Source: Natronobiforma cellulositropha
GTDB lineage: Archaea; Halobacteriota; Halobacteria; Halobacteriales; Natrialbaceae
Direction of reading: 5' to 3'
Length of the DNA: 64,000 nucleotides
NCBI RefSeq assembly: GCF_025629245.1
Contig: NZ_JANZXN010000015.1
Location: 124,001-188,000 of the forward strand
Positions 53,086-61,726 of this stretch are shown piece after piece (the first letter of the stretch is position 1; each line of letters opens with the position of its first letter). A program made the translations under genes and the position numbers. The notes beneath the pieces were generated by a model, which worked only from the letters and a program-made list of their open reading frames with translations, was not told where the DNA came from and made no database searches.

Positions 53086-54285
53086 ATGTTCGACGGGATC
53101 GGTTCGATGGCCGACGGCTACAGGGTACAGAGTCCGAACGACATCCGCTACGGCGCCGGCGTCACGGCCGAACTCGAGGGATACCTCACCGACCGGGGCG
53201 TCGACTCCGCGCTCGTCGTCACCGACGGCGACATTCTCGAGGCGGGGGCGGCAGAACCGGTGTTCGACGCACTCGAGGCAGCGGGCGTCGCGGTCTCGAC
53301 GTTCGACGGCGTCGCCCCCGAACCCAAACTCGGGATGGCCGAGCGGGCGGCGGGTGAACTCGAGCGGGCCGACGCAGATGTGGTGGTCGGCGTCGGCGGT
53401 GGGAGCAGTCTCGACACCGCGAAACTCGCCGCCGTCCTCCCCGAGTACGACGTCGACGTTCGCGACCTCCTCGGAATGGGGAACGTTCCCGGCCGCGGCC
53501 GTCCCACCGTCCTCGTGCCGACGACGGCCGGTACCGGGAGCGAAGTCACCCACATCGGCGTCTTCGCCGACGAGGACGACGAAAACAACAAGAAGGTCGT
53601 CTACTCCGAGCACCTCTTCTGTGATCTCGCGCTGGTCGACCCCGACCTCACCCGGTCGCTCCCGCCAGGCGTCGCCGCCGCCACCGGGATGGACGCGTTG
53701 AGCCACGCCATCGAGGCCTACGTCTCGACGCTCAGGACGCCGTACACGGACATGCTGGCACGGCGGGCGATCGAACTGGTCGGTGAGAGCCTCCGCGAGG
53801 CGGTCCACCAGGGCGAACACAACGACGAGGCCCGCTACCGGATGAGTCTCGCCGCCACCCTCGGCGGCCAGGCGTTCGTCAACGCCGGTCTCGGTGCTGT
53901 CCACGCGCTCACCTACCCGCTCGGCGTCGAGTACGGCATCGGCCACGGCCGGGCGAACGCCGTCCTCCTCCCCCACGTGGTGCGCTACAACGCCCCCGCC
54001 GAACCCGACCGCCTGGCCGACGTCGCGAGCCTGCTCGGCGTCGACCGCCGCGACGGTGAGACCGCCCTCGAGCACGCCCGCCGCGGGGCGGACGCCATCG
54101 CGGCGCTCAACGACGACATCGGCATTCCGAACCGGATGCACGAACTCGGCGACGTGAGGGGGACGACCGCGGAGTTCGAGGCGTTCGCCGACGTCGCGTT
54201 CGAACACTCACTGCACAACATCGAACGGAACCCCCGCCGCCTCGAGCGCGCCGACGTGGTCCGCATCTTCGAGAACGCCTACTGA
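53086..54285 (+). CDS. Iron-containing alcohol dehydrogenase family protein
   Basis: 399 residues from the ATG at 53086 (or seven codons later). The N-terminal Rossmann-type half shows VVVGVGGGSSLDTAKLAAVL, and PTTAGTGSEVTHIG and the metal site GMDALSHAIEAYVST plus GHGRANAVLLPHVVRYN give the Asp-His-His-His ligands of group III alcohol dehydrogenases. The substrate is unknown. It is in the same direction as the btu genes and 75 bp after them. Confidence 0.9.
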   Translation: MFDGIGSMADGYRVQSPNDIRYGAGVTAELEGYLTDRGVDSALVVTDGDILEAGAAEPVFDALEAAGVAVSTFDGVAPEPKLGMAERAAGELERADADVVVGVGGGSSLDTAKLAAVLPEYDVDVRDLLGMGNVPGRGRPTVLVPTTAGTGSEVTHIGVFADEDDENNKKVVYSEHLFCDLALVDPDLTRSLPPGVAAATGMDALSHAIEAYVSTLRTPYTDMLARRAIELVGESLREAVHQGEHNDEARYRMSLAATLGGQAFVNAGLGAVHALTYPLGVEYGIGHGRANAVLLPHVVRYNAPAEPDRLADVASLLGVDRRDGETALEHARRGADAIAALNDDIGIPNRMHELGDVRGTTAEFEAFADVAFEHSLHNIERNPRRLERADVVRIFENAY

Positions 54286-54293
54286 TTCTCGTC

Positions 54294-55253
54294 TCACACC
54301 ACCTGATTCTCGAGGTCGTCGTACTCGCCGGTCTCCGACACGCGCTCGAGGTTTCGAACCAGGATCGCCGCGACTCGTTCCCAGTAGTGTGGCGTGTGCC
54401 CAGAGTTGTGTGGGGTGATGAAGACGTTCTCGAGCGTCCACAGCGGGTGGTCCTCGGGGAGCGGTTCCGGGTCGGTCACGTCGAGCGCTGCGGCGTGGAG
54501 TTTGTTCGACCGGAGCGCCGAGACGAGCGCGTCGGTGTCGACGATCGGCCCGCGGCCGACGTTCACCAGGACTGCATCCGGCGGGAGCGTCGCCAGTTCG
54601 TCCTCGCCGATGAGTCCGCGCGTCGTCTCCGTGAGCGGGCAGGCGATCACGAGGTAGTCGACACCGACGAGTGCGCGTTCGATCTCGTCGAAGCCGTAGA
54701 CCTCGTCGGTCGGCCCACCCTTCTCCGGGCTGTAGCGGACGCCGACCGTCTCGACGCCGAAGCCCTCGAGTCGGGTACAGATCGCCTGGCCGATCGCCCC
54801 GAGTCCGACCACGCAGACGCGCGACCCGTACAGTTCGCCGAACGCCTGGAAGTGGTTCCACTCCCGACGTGCCTGCCGCCGCAGCCCCTCGTCGAGCCGT
54901 CGGGCGACCAGCAGCAGCCAGCCGACGACGTGCTCGGCGATGTTCGGCCCGTGCACGCCCGAGGCGTTGGTGACGGCGACGCCACGTTCGCGAAGCGCCT
55001 CGAGGTCGACGTGGCCAACCCCCGCGGAGGAACAGGCGAACAACTGCAGGTCGTCTGCCGCCTCGAGCACCGCCGGCCTGACGTTGCCGCCGACGATCAC
55101 GTCCGCATCACCGACGAGGTCGACCTCGTCTGCGGGTGACGCGGCGAGTCGGACCTCGTATCGGTCTTCTTCGAGTCGGTCGCGAAGGGCGTCCGCACAC
55201 GCACTCGAGGGAATTCCGTGAGCGCTCCCGTTCAACACGACGATCACTGTCAT
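54294..55253 (-). CDS. D-2-hydroxyacid dehydrogenase
   Basis: 319 residues of the NAD-binding D-isomer family. VCVVGLGAIGQAICTRLEG is the NAD site, NVGRGPIVDTDALVSAL carries the catalytic region, and FITPHNSGHTPHYWERV has the catalytic His. Active-site Arg is expected in ADYLVIACPLTETTRG. It reduces or oxidises 2-hydroxyacids such as glycerate or phosphoglycerate; the substrate is open. It is convergent with the alcohol dehydrogenase. Confidence 0.9.
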   Translation of the reverse strand: MTVIVVLNGSAHGIPSSACADALRDRLEEDRYEVRLAASPADEVDLVGDADVIVGGNVRPAVLEAADDLQLFACSSAGVGHVDLEALRERGVAVTNASGVHGPNIAEHVVGWLLLVARRLDEGLRRQARREWNHFQAFGELYGSRVCVVGLGAIGQAICTRLEGFGVETVGVRYSPEKGGPTDEVYGFDEIERALVGVDYLVIACPLTETTRGLIGEDELATLPPDAVLVNVGRGPIVDTDALVSALRSNKLHAAALDVTDPEPLPEDHPLWTLENVFITPHNSGHTPHYWERVAAILVRNLERVSETGEYDDLENQVV

Positions 55254-55669
55254 ACTGCTGCTGTCGGGAGAGATCCGGAATAACGTTCGGGACTCCCACG
55301 CGGGTTGCCCACTCGCGGAGTCGGCACGTTCACCGGCATCACCCCTCTACTCTCGTCCGCACCGCTCGTGAACTCGCCCGCTATTCGGTATAGCGCCATA
55401 CGATTTATACGTCTGGTTTCGACCGAGTCAATTAAACAATAATACCAATTTACCGTCATTCGTGTGCCAAATTTCGGCGAATCGGCCAGCCGTCGTCCGA
55501 CGGTGATCGGCCGTCGGCCGGCGGCACGAGCGCTCTCACAACCGCACCGAGCCGGCCCGAGCGCCCCACACTGCCGTGGCAGAAACTGATCCCTGGCTGG
55601 CGTGGGGTCTCCGTCGAAAAAATCCCGCGTTGGTCCACTACTGGCCGGTGTACGGGTCGAAGGCGCCGG
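55254..55669. other. Intergenic region with AT-rich patch
   Basis: The 416-bp gap has an A/T-rich core at about 55385-55455 (gatttatacg, aattaaacaataataccaattt). This could include a promoter or an origin-like element, but no gene or repeated element was recognised. The flanking sequence has ordinary high GC. Confidence 0.35.
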
Positions 55670-56716
55670 TCAGCGCTCGAGCAGCGAGTAGATGTTCCGT
55701 TCGTAGACCGATCGAACCTGGTCGCCCCAGTTGTGGGTGTAGGTGTCGATCACGTCGCTCGCGACGTCGCCGCGGAGGTACTTGACGACCCCGCGGTCAC
55801 CCGTCCGATCTCGCAGGTGGGTCGTGAAGAAGTGACGGAAGTAGTGGGGCGTGACGTTCTCGCTCGCGCCGCCGCCGGTTCGATACCAGCCGTGAGCGCG
55901 GGCGTGGCGTTCGACGACGTAGCGGACGTCGGCGGGCGTCACTCGCTGTCCCCAGCTCTCGCCCGTGTCGAGAAAGAGCGGCTCGGCCGGTGAGACCGGG
56001 TCGGGCCTGATCGCGAGCCACTCGCGCAGCACACCCTCGAGTTCAGAATCGACCGGGACCACCGTCGAGCGCTTTCGCTTGTTCGACGCCGTCCGCTGCT
56101 CGCCGTTGACCACCGCGCCGCGGGCCGGTTCGTCGTCGACGTACAGCGACGCGGGCCGAGCGTCGATTTCGACACGCGGCGTCCACTCGAGTGAGAGACC
56201 GTCGGCGGCGACGTTGAGGTCACGCAGGTCCAGGTTGCAACACTCACCGACACGCATCCCGGTCTTGAGCAGGGTGACGACGAGAGCCCGCTCGAGCGGA
56301 TGGGTGATCGATCCGACGAACCCCCGCATCTGTGCGACCGATAGCTCACGTCTGGTCGGGTTCGTGTCGATCGATTCGGGCATCTCCGCGAGGACGAGCA
56401 CCATCGGATTCGACTCGAGGACGCCCACCTGCGTCATGTAGTCGTAGAAACGGTGGACGTAGGAGGCGTAGGTCGCGACGGTGCTGTCCTCGAGTGTCGC
56501 CCGCAGCGAGTGTACCCAGGCCATACACTGGCGTCGGTCGGCCGTCGCCGGCGTGACGGCGCCTTCCGCCGCTGACTCTACGAACCGCTCGAAACGACGC
56601 AACACTCGTTCGTAGGCCTCGACCGTCCGTTCGCTCTTCCCGTGGTAGCGCTGGTCGTCGAGGAAGTACTCGATCGGATCCGTGACGTCCGCTTCGCTCG
56701 CCGCCTCACTGGCCAT
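55670..56716 (-). CDS. Tyrosine recombinase/integrase (XerC/D-like)
   Basis: 348 residues from ATG 56716, which overlaps the end of the upstream gene by 11 bp. An N-terminal SAM-like domain (FLDDQRYHGKSERTVEAYERVLRRF) precedes a catalytic domain with KTGMRVGECCNL (Arg), THYFRHFFTTHLR (H-x-x-R) and a late DVIDTYTHNWG...NIYSLL region (His and Tyr). It can cut and join DNA by a phosphotyrosine step. No att direct repeats were found nearby, so it may be a chromosomal recombinase rather than a prophage enzyme. Confidence 0.87.
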   Translation of the reverse strand: MASEAASEADVTDPIEYFLDDQRYHGKSERTVEAYERVLRRFERFVESAAEGAVTPATADRRQCMAWVHSLRATLEDSTVATYASYVHRFYDYMTQVGVLESNPMVLVLAEMPESIDTNPTRRELSVAQMRGFVGSITHPLERALVVTLLKTGMRVGECCNLDLRDLNVAADGLSLEWTPRVEIDARPASLYVDDEPARGAVVNGEQRTASNKRKRSTVVPVDSELEGVLREWLAIRPDPVSPAEPLFLDTGESWGQRVTPADVRYVVERHARAHGWYRTGGGASENVTPHYFRHFFTTHLRDRTGDRGVVKYLRGDVASDVIDTYTHNWGDQVRSVYERNIYSLLER

Positions 56717-57098
56717 CGCCACCACCGACGAGGATGTACCCGCCGTCGCGACCGCTGTAGTGAATTCGGTTCGCGTTCTGCAACTCGTCGAGCGTCTCCT
56801 CGAGCCGCGTCTCGATCTCTTCGCTCACCGCCTCGAGCAGTTCGTCCCACGAGAACGTGTCGGATTCGAGTAACTCGAGCACCTGTGTTTCGAGCGCGTT
56901 ACCCCTAGGGGTTGCGTCGCTAGAAGCGGGTTCCTCGTGGGCCGGTTCGAACCCCTTCCGGCCGGCCTGTACCATCGTTCTGACGAACTCACTCTGGTTC
57001 ATCTCGAGGGCGTCCGCGTGGGCTTTCCACCGTTCTTTCTGGTACGCTGGGAGATACGCCTTGATAGACGTTCGAGAGGTATCGGCGTGGTCGTCCAT
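56706..57098 (-). CDS. DUF5805-like partner protein of the integrase
   Basis: 130 residues from ATG 57098 (another start lies eight codons upstream). The N-terminus, SRTSIKAYLPAYQKERWKAHADALEMNQSEFVRTMVQAGRKG, looks like a ribbon-helix-helix DNA-binding protein; the C-terminus is an acidic winged-helix-like part (ESDTFSWDELLEAVSEEIETRLEETLDELQNANRIHYSGRDGGYILV). It overlaps the integrase start, so both are coupled. A palindrome ACCCCTAGGGGT lies inside the gene at 56901-56912. A role in controlling the recombinase is inference. Confidence 0.78.
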   Translation of the reverse strand: MDDHADTSRTSIKAYLPAYQKERWKAHADALEMNQSEFVRTMVQAGRKGFEPAHEEPASSDATPRGNALETQVLELLESDTFSWDELLEAVSEEIETRLEETLDELQNANRIHYSGRDGGYILVGGGDGQ

Positions 57099-58999
57099 AG
57101 ACGGGCCATCACACCCCGCCACCTTGAATGTTCCCTTCAGTGAAGATAAAGGCCCTTATCTCAGTTCACAGAGTTAGAATGGGGCGTCAACAAGGGATGT
57201 GAATCGAGATATCCGATGTCGTTGGTGACACCATTCTAGATGCTACTCGTCGCGGAGTGGGTATGCGAGTCCAGATATGATCCCTTCCCGTCCGGCGAGC
57301 GATTGTCCCTCGTTCGACAGAACCGCGGTAGCCGACTCGTCCTCTCGGATCGAGTACACACGTGCTTCGTGTCGCGGCGGCCACGAAAGTCGCCGTGGAC
57401 TCCTCGGCGAGGTGGGCGGGGTCCTGTCGATGGCGCGGCCCGTGTCGTCCCCGTCGGGAGGGCAGGGACGAACGCACGCATTCGGACGGCCACCCCTCCT
57501 GGAACCGGGCGAGTGGGTGGGAATCGAGACACAACCGGGGGTCCACCACGGACTGGCGTCACCGTGTACACTGCCCCAGGGTCGCTCACGGCCAGGTACT
57601 CCCATCGGGAGAAGGTGCCTTCGGGAGACAGCGCGACCCGACACCTCGCGACGGATTCCTCGCACCTGAAGCGCCGGGGGGTATCGACACCAGATCAGTA
57701 GACGTACTCTCCAGCGCCGTGGTGACTGGCCGGGTTTACACCCGAGCGAGAAGTCGGACGGTCAGATGGCGGAATCTCTCGAGTACGTCGCAGGTAGTCC
57801 GTACGAGAGATACCAGCACCCTCGTACCTGATTGGCGGTGTGTCTCGAGAGGGTCGGCCGAACCGTGTACCGATGTGGCCGAGTACCCACTCCCGACGAC
57901 AGAGCCGCTCGACCGAGGGTGGGTGCCGTCGTATTCGTGGTGTTCGACGTCCAGTCAGAGTGAACGTCCGGAAAGTCATAGATCTCTGCGCGTCGTGCCG
58001 GCCGCTCGAGGAGCGTCGACCCTCGTTGGCTACGGCTCACCGGTGTCCGAATGACGCGTGTTCCGTCCCCCGTGGGTAGGCACTCGCTCCCGGGTAGCGG
58101 CCCGTACGGCACAGACCGCTGTGTGTATACTGACGCTGTTCGGACACACGGCCGGTGGGTCCGACAGTTCGTTTGCATCCTCAGGGATGCAGAGGTGCTG
58201 GTGGGGAGAGACTACCCAGCGTGACGGTCTCGCGGCGAGCAGTCGTCGTTCACACCGAGTTCGGTCTCGAGAGCAGCGCTGGTGGGTATCCGACCAGTCT
58301 CACCAGCAGCGTCGTAGCCGTCACCGCTGTCCGGGCGAGGCGACTCACGAGCCACCGACGCCGGTTCTCGAGGCGAGTGTCGGTACTCGAGAAGTCGCTC
58401 CAGACGCACTCGAGGAGATGGCTGTGGTCTCACGGCCCGAGTGCCCCGTCTGTCCCCGCCGAACGTATCGCACTCTACGGTGTATGGATGGCCCGTCCGA
58501 GCGACGACAGGGACCGTTAGAGAGCCACTGCCGTCACGATGGCTGAGAATAGATACACCAGCGCTACATCGATGGGACCACTGGCACGCAGAAGCCGGTG
58601 GTCCAGTCGCTCGGGAGTCGGCCACAGCCCTCCGTTCTTCGTGGGACGTATCCGTGCCAGTCTCTCGTCGTGGCCGTATCGGCGGTTCTGACGAGCCGCA
58701 GCTGGCACTCGCCGGTGTCCGTTCCACCGAGGCGTGTTGTGGACGATATCGAACTCAGCGTCCGTAAGGATACTACCATTGTAGTAAATTCTATCGTCCT
58801 GTACACAACACATAAATCGTATGTTGCTATATCTATTCTGGGTGCCGGGTGACCGGTCGGTCACGTGAGTGTGGGGCGGTAGTCGTCCGAAACGCTCTGG
58901 AGAGTCGTTCAGCACGATACCGGGTAGGCGGCGCGTACCGGAGTGTCAGACGACGAAACGACTGGATAACAATACACGACCGCAGGCAATTCAGGGGTG
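57099..58999. other. 1.9-kb stretch without a recognisable gene
   Basis: No open frame here has haloarchaeal amino-acid usage: translations are rich in Arg, Ser, Trp and Cys, not Asp and Glu, on both strands. Base composition is mostly high GC, with AT-rich patches near 57120-57240 and 58765-58840 (tagtaaattctatcg, acataaatcgtatgttgctatat), which may be promoters or decayed sequence. I did not see RNase P or SRP RNA hallmark motifs, transposase remnants or direct repeats. Confidence 0.5.
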
Positions 59000-60025
59000 A
59001 TGACCGCTCCGAGCGACTCCGCCATCTGTTACGTTGGCTGCACTGCACCTGCCCACGACGTCCTCGAGACACTTCTCGAGCGTGGACTGCCCATCACGGA
59101 AATCGTCACCATCGACCGTGAGATGGCTCGAGCGAACCACGTCTCGGGCTACGCGTCGTTCGCCGACCTCGCCGAAGCGTACGACGTTCCCCTCTACTAT
59201 CCCGCGACGTACTCGATGAACGAGCGCACCGACATCGAGCACTTCGAGTCGCTCGAGGCGGACCTCCTCGTCGTCAACGGCTGGCAACGGCTGATTCCCG
59301 CAGCGATCCTCGAGACGGCAACGTACGGCGGACTCGGCAACCACGGCAGTGCGTACGGTCTGCCGAAGGGGCGCGGGCGCTCGCCGCTGAACTGGTCGCT
59401 CATTGAGGACCGCGACCGGTTCCTCCTCTCGGTGATCACGCTCGACCCGGACGCCGACGCGGGCGACGTCGTCGCCACCCGCAAGTTCGACATCACCGAG
59501 TTCGACACCATCCGGACGCTGTACTACAAGGTGACGATGGCCCTCCAGGAGATGCTCCTCGAGGTGATCGACCCGATCCTCAGCGGCGAGCGTCCCCTCG
59601 AGACCCAGTCGGGTGAGGCGACCTACTATCCGAAACGCAACCCCGAGGACGGCGAGATCAACTGGGAAGATGGAACGCAGGACGTGTACAACCTCGTGCG
59701 GGCGGTCGCCGACCCGTACCCCGGTGCGTTCACGTTCGTCGAGGGTGAGTCGCCCGCCGCTCGCGAGAAGGTGATGATCTGGGAGGCGAGACCGTTCTCC
59801 GCAGACCTGGGAGCGACCGCGGACGCGGGGACGATACTCGAGGTGTTCTGGAGCGGTGACTTCGTCGTCGCGACCGCCGACGGCACCGTTCTGGTCACCG
59901 AGTACGAGACCGACGGCTGGGAGCCACGCGTCGGCGAGACGTTCGTCTCGCGTGGATCGAACCGTCGCGTCGACAGCGTCGACCACCGACACAATCTCAC
60001 CAGCGGGGCGTCAGCCGGGGAGTGA
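59000..60025 (+). CDS. Formyltransferase-family protein (ArnA/Fmt-like)
   Basis: 341 residues from ATG 59000. The formyltransferase core GLGNHGSAYGLPKGRGRSPLNW (112-131) and LDPDADAGDVV parallel the N-x-H and D motifs of 10-formyltetrahydrofolate enzymes, but the asparagine position is changed (GNH instead of N-x-H) and two residues are inserted between the HGS and LPK parts. Sugar-amine formylation is likely over methionyl-tRNA. The stop overlaps the start of a deacetylase-like gene by one base, so the two proteins probably act together. Confidence 0.8.
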   Translation: MTAPSDSAICYVGCTAPAHDVLETLLERGLPITEIVTIDREMARANHVSGYASFADLAEAYDVPLYYPATYSMNERTDIEHFESLEADLLVVNGWQRLIPAAILETATYGGLGNHGSAYGLPKGRGRSPLNWSLIEDRDRFLLSVITLDPDADAGDVVATRKFDITEFDTIRTLYYKVTMALQEMLLEVIDPILSGERPLETQSGEATYYPKRNPEDGEINWEDGTQDVYNLVRAVADPYPGAFTFVEGESPAAREKVMIWEARPFSADLGATADAGTILEVFWSGDFVVATADGTVLVTEYETDGWEPRVGETFVSRGSNRRVDSVDHRHNLTSGASAGE

Positions 60026-60732
60026 TGGGCGAACTCTTCGCACTCGAGCGACTCACCTATCGCTTCGAGAACTACGAGCGCCTCCTCGAGTCCTTACTCG
60101 CCGACGGGTTCACCTTCACCGACTACTCCGGACTCGAACGCGATCAGATCGTTCTCAGACACGACGTCGACCTCTCCCCGGCGGCGGCACTCGAGATGGC
60201 GCAACTGGAGGCACGGCTCGGCGTCCAGTCGACCTACTGCTTTCTGTTGACGACGCCAGTATACAATCTGCTCGAGACCGAGCACGTCCGAACACTTCGG
60301 GACATCGAAGCGCTCGGCCACGACGTCGCCCTCCACTTCAACACCCACCACTACTGGGACGACCGGCCGTCGGCCGACGACCTGACGGCGCAGGTGTGCG
60401 CCGAGTGTGACGTCTTCGCCCAGCTCCTCGGCCACCCCGTCGACACCGTCTCGTTCCACCGGCCGCCGGAGTGGGTCCTGGGCGTCGACTTCGACGAGTT
60501 CGTCAACACCTACAGTCCCGAGTTCTTCACCCGGACCCGGTACACGTCGGACTCGAACCAGAAGTGGCGACTCGAGCCTCCGTTCCCCGGCGGTCGCCCC
60601 GACCACCTCCAGTTGCTCGTCCATCCCGGACTGTGGGGTGAGGACGAACGGCCGCTCGAGGAGATCGTCGACGAACTCGCGAGCGACTGTCGCGACCACG
60701 TCGAGCGGTACGTCGAGGCGCTCGGCGTCTGA
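60025..60732 (+). CDS. Polysaccharide-deacetylase-like protein
   Basis: 235 residues from ATG 60025. IVLRHDVDLSPAAALEMAQLEA carries the catalytic Asp-Asp pair, GHDVALHFNTHHYWDD has the metal His, and DTVSFHRPPEWVLG is the third motif of NodB-type deacetylases, in a shortened form. It may remove an acetyl group before formylation by the overlapping upstream gene product. No glycosyltransferase cluster lies adjacent in this window. Confidence 0.8.
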   Translation: MGELFALERLTYRFENYERLLESLLADGFTFTDYSGLERDQIVLRHDVDLSPAAALEMAQLEARLGVQSTYCFLLTTPVYNLLETEHVRTLRDIEALGHDVALHFNTHHYWDDRPSADDLTAQVCAECDVFAQLLGHPVDTVSFHRPPEWVLGVDFDEFVNTYSPEFFTRTRYTSDSNQKWRLEPPFPGGRPDHLQLLVHPGLWGEDERPLEEIVDELASDCRDHVERYVEALGV

Positions 60733-60733
60733 C

Positions 60734-61663
60734 TCAGACGAGGAGTGCGGTCTCTTCGTCGGCGTCGACGACGGTCGAGACGAGTGCCTTGACGGCGTCG
60801 ACCGCGGGCGTCACCTCCGCCTGGTTCTCCATCAGGACGGTCTCGCTCGGGAAGAGTCTGTCTCCGAGGACGAGTCCGTGTTCGCGCGCGGTCGACCCCG
60901 TCACCGTCAGGTAGACGCCGAGACCGGCGTCTGCGATCGCCGCCTCCTCGTCGATGCCCGACGGCGGATACTCGAAGCTGATTCCGGCGAGCGCGTCCGT
61001 TCCGAGAACGGCCTGGACGAGGCGTTCGTACCGGGGTGCGATACACAGTGGGCCGTCGTACGCGGCGAGAAACGAGCGGTCGACGCCGTCGGTTCTCGGG
61101 GCGACGTCGGGCGTCGCCATTAGCGTGTGGTACACCGTATCCCCGAGTCCGGTAACCACGCGTACGTCGGTGTCGGTGGGATCGATCCGTGCGTTGATGT
61201 CGGCGATGCGCTCGAGCGGGTCGGCCCGGAGTTCGACGACCTCCTCTAAGACGAGGTCTGCACTGTCGAACCCGAGCGCGAAGTCGTGCGTTCTGAGCGC
61301 ACGAAACGGCTCTTCGCGCCCAACGAGCTGGAGTTTCGTCCCCGCGGGAACGTCGAGGACGCCGTCGAGTGCAACCGTCAGGCTGTCGAAGACGATCCGG
61401 CGTGGCATACCGGCCCGGTCGTCGCGAACGAGGGTGTACTCGGGCTGTGTCGGGTCGTCGACGTCACTGTAGGTCGCGAGGCGATGGTACACGTCGTCGC
61501 TCGTCGGCTCGAGATGGCCTTTCGTTACGGCCTTCTCGTGGCGCAGCGTCGAAATCACGTCGTCTGCGAGGTTGGTCAGCTCCAGTCGGCGGGCCAATCG
61601 CTCGAGTACCGACTCGAGCGGCCTGCCTTTCCGAGGTACGGCGACGGCAATCGTCTCGCCCAT
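60734..61663 (-). CDS. HisG-like (ATP phosphoribosyltransferase-related) protein
   Basis: 309 residues. The start GETIAVAVPRKGRPLESVLERL is HisG-like, and near residue 240-265 IADAGLGVYLTVTGSTAREHGL matches the HisG phosphoribosyl-binding region (normally -VETGTTLRENGL). The middle part is divergent and lacks clear equivalents of several active-site residues. The classic HisG makes phosphoribosyl-ATP in histidine synthesis; this may be a paralogue with another role. It converges on the deacetylase gene, two bases apart. Confidence 0.65.
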   Translation of the reverse strand: MGETIAVAVPRKGRPLESVLERLARRLELTNLADDVISTLRHEKAVTKGHLEPTSDDVYHRLATYSDVDDPTQPEYTLVRDDRAGMPRRIVFDSLTVALDGVLDVPAGTKLQLVGREEPFRALRTHDFALGFDSADLVLEEVVELRADPLERIADINARIDPTDTDVRVVTGLGDTVYHTLMATPDVAPRTDGVDRSFLAAYDGPLCIAPRYERLVQAVLGTDALAGISFEYPPSGIDEEAAIADAGLGVYLTVTGSTAREHGLVLGDRLFPSETVLMENQAEVTPAVDAVKALVSTVVDADEETALLV

Positions 61664-61726
61664 CGAACAGTGCTGTGTCGCGGACTGCTAAACGAGTTCC
61701 GTTTTACCGACGCGAGAAGCGAGTGC

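Noticed and set aside
57240-58915. Several short frames (100-230 codons) on both strands in the gene-poor stretch
   Set aside because: None has acidic haloarchaeal composition, a recognisable motif or a credible start with a promoter.
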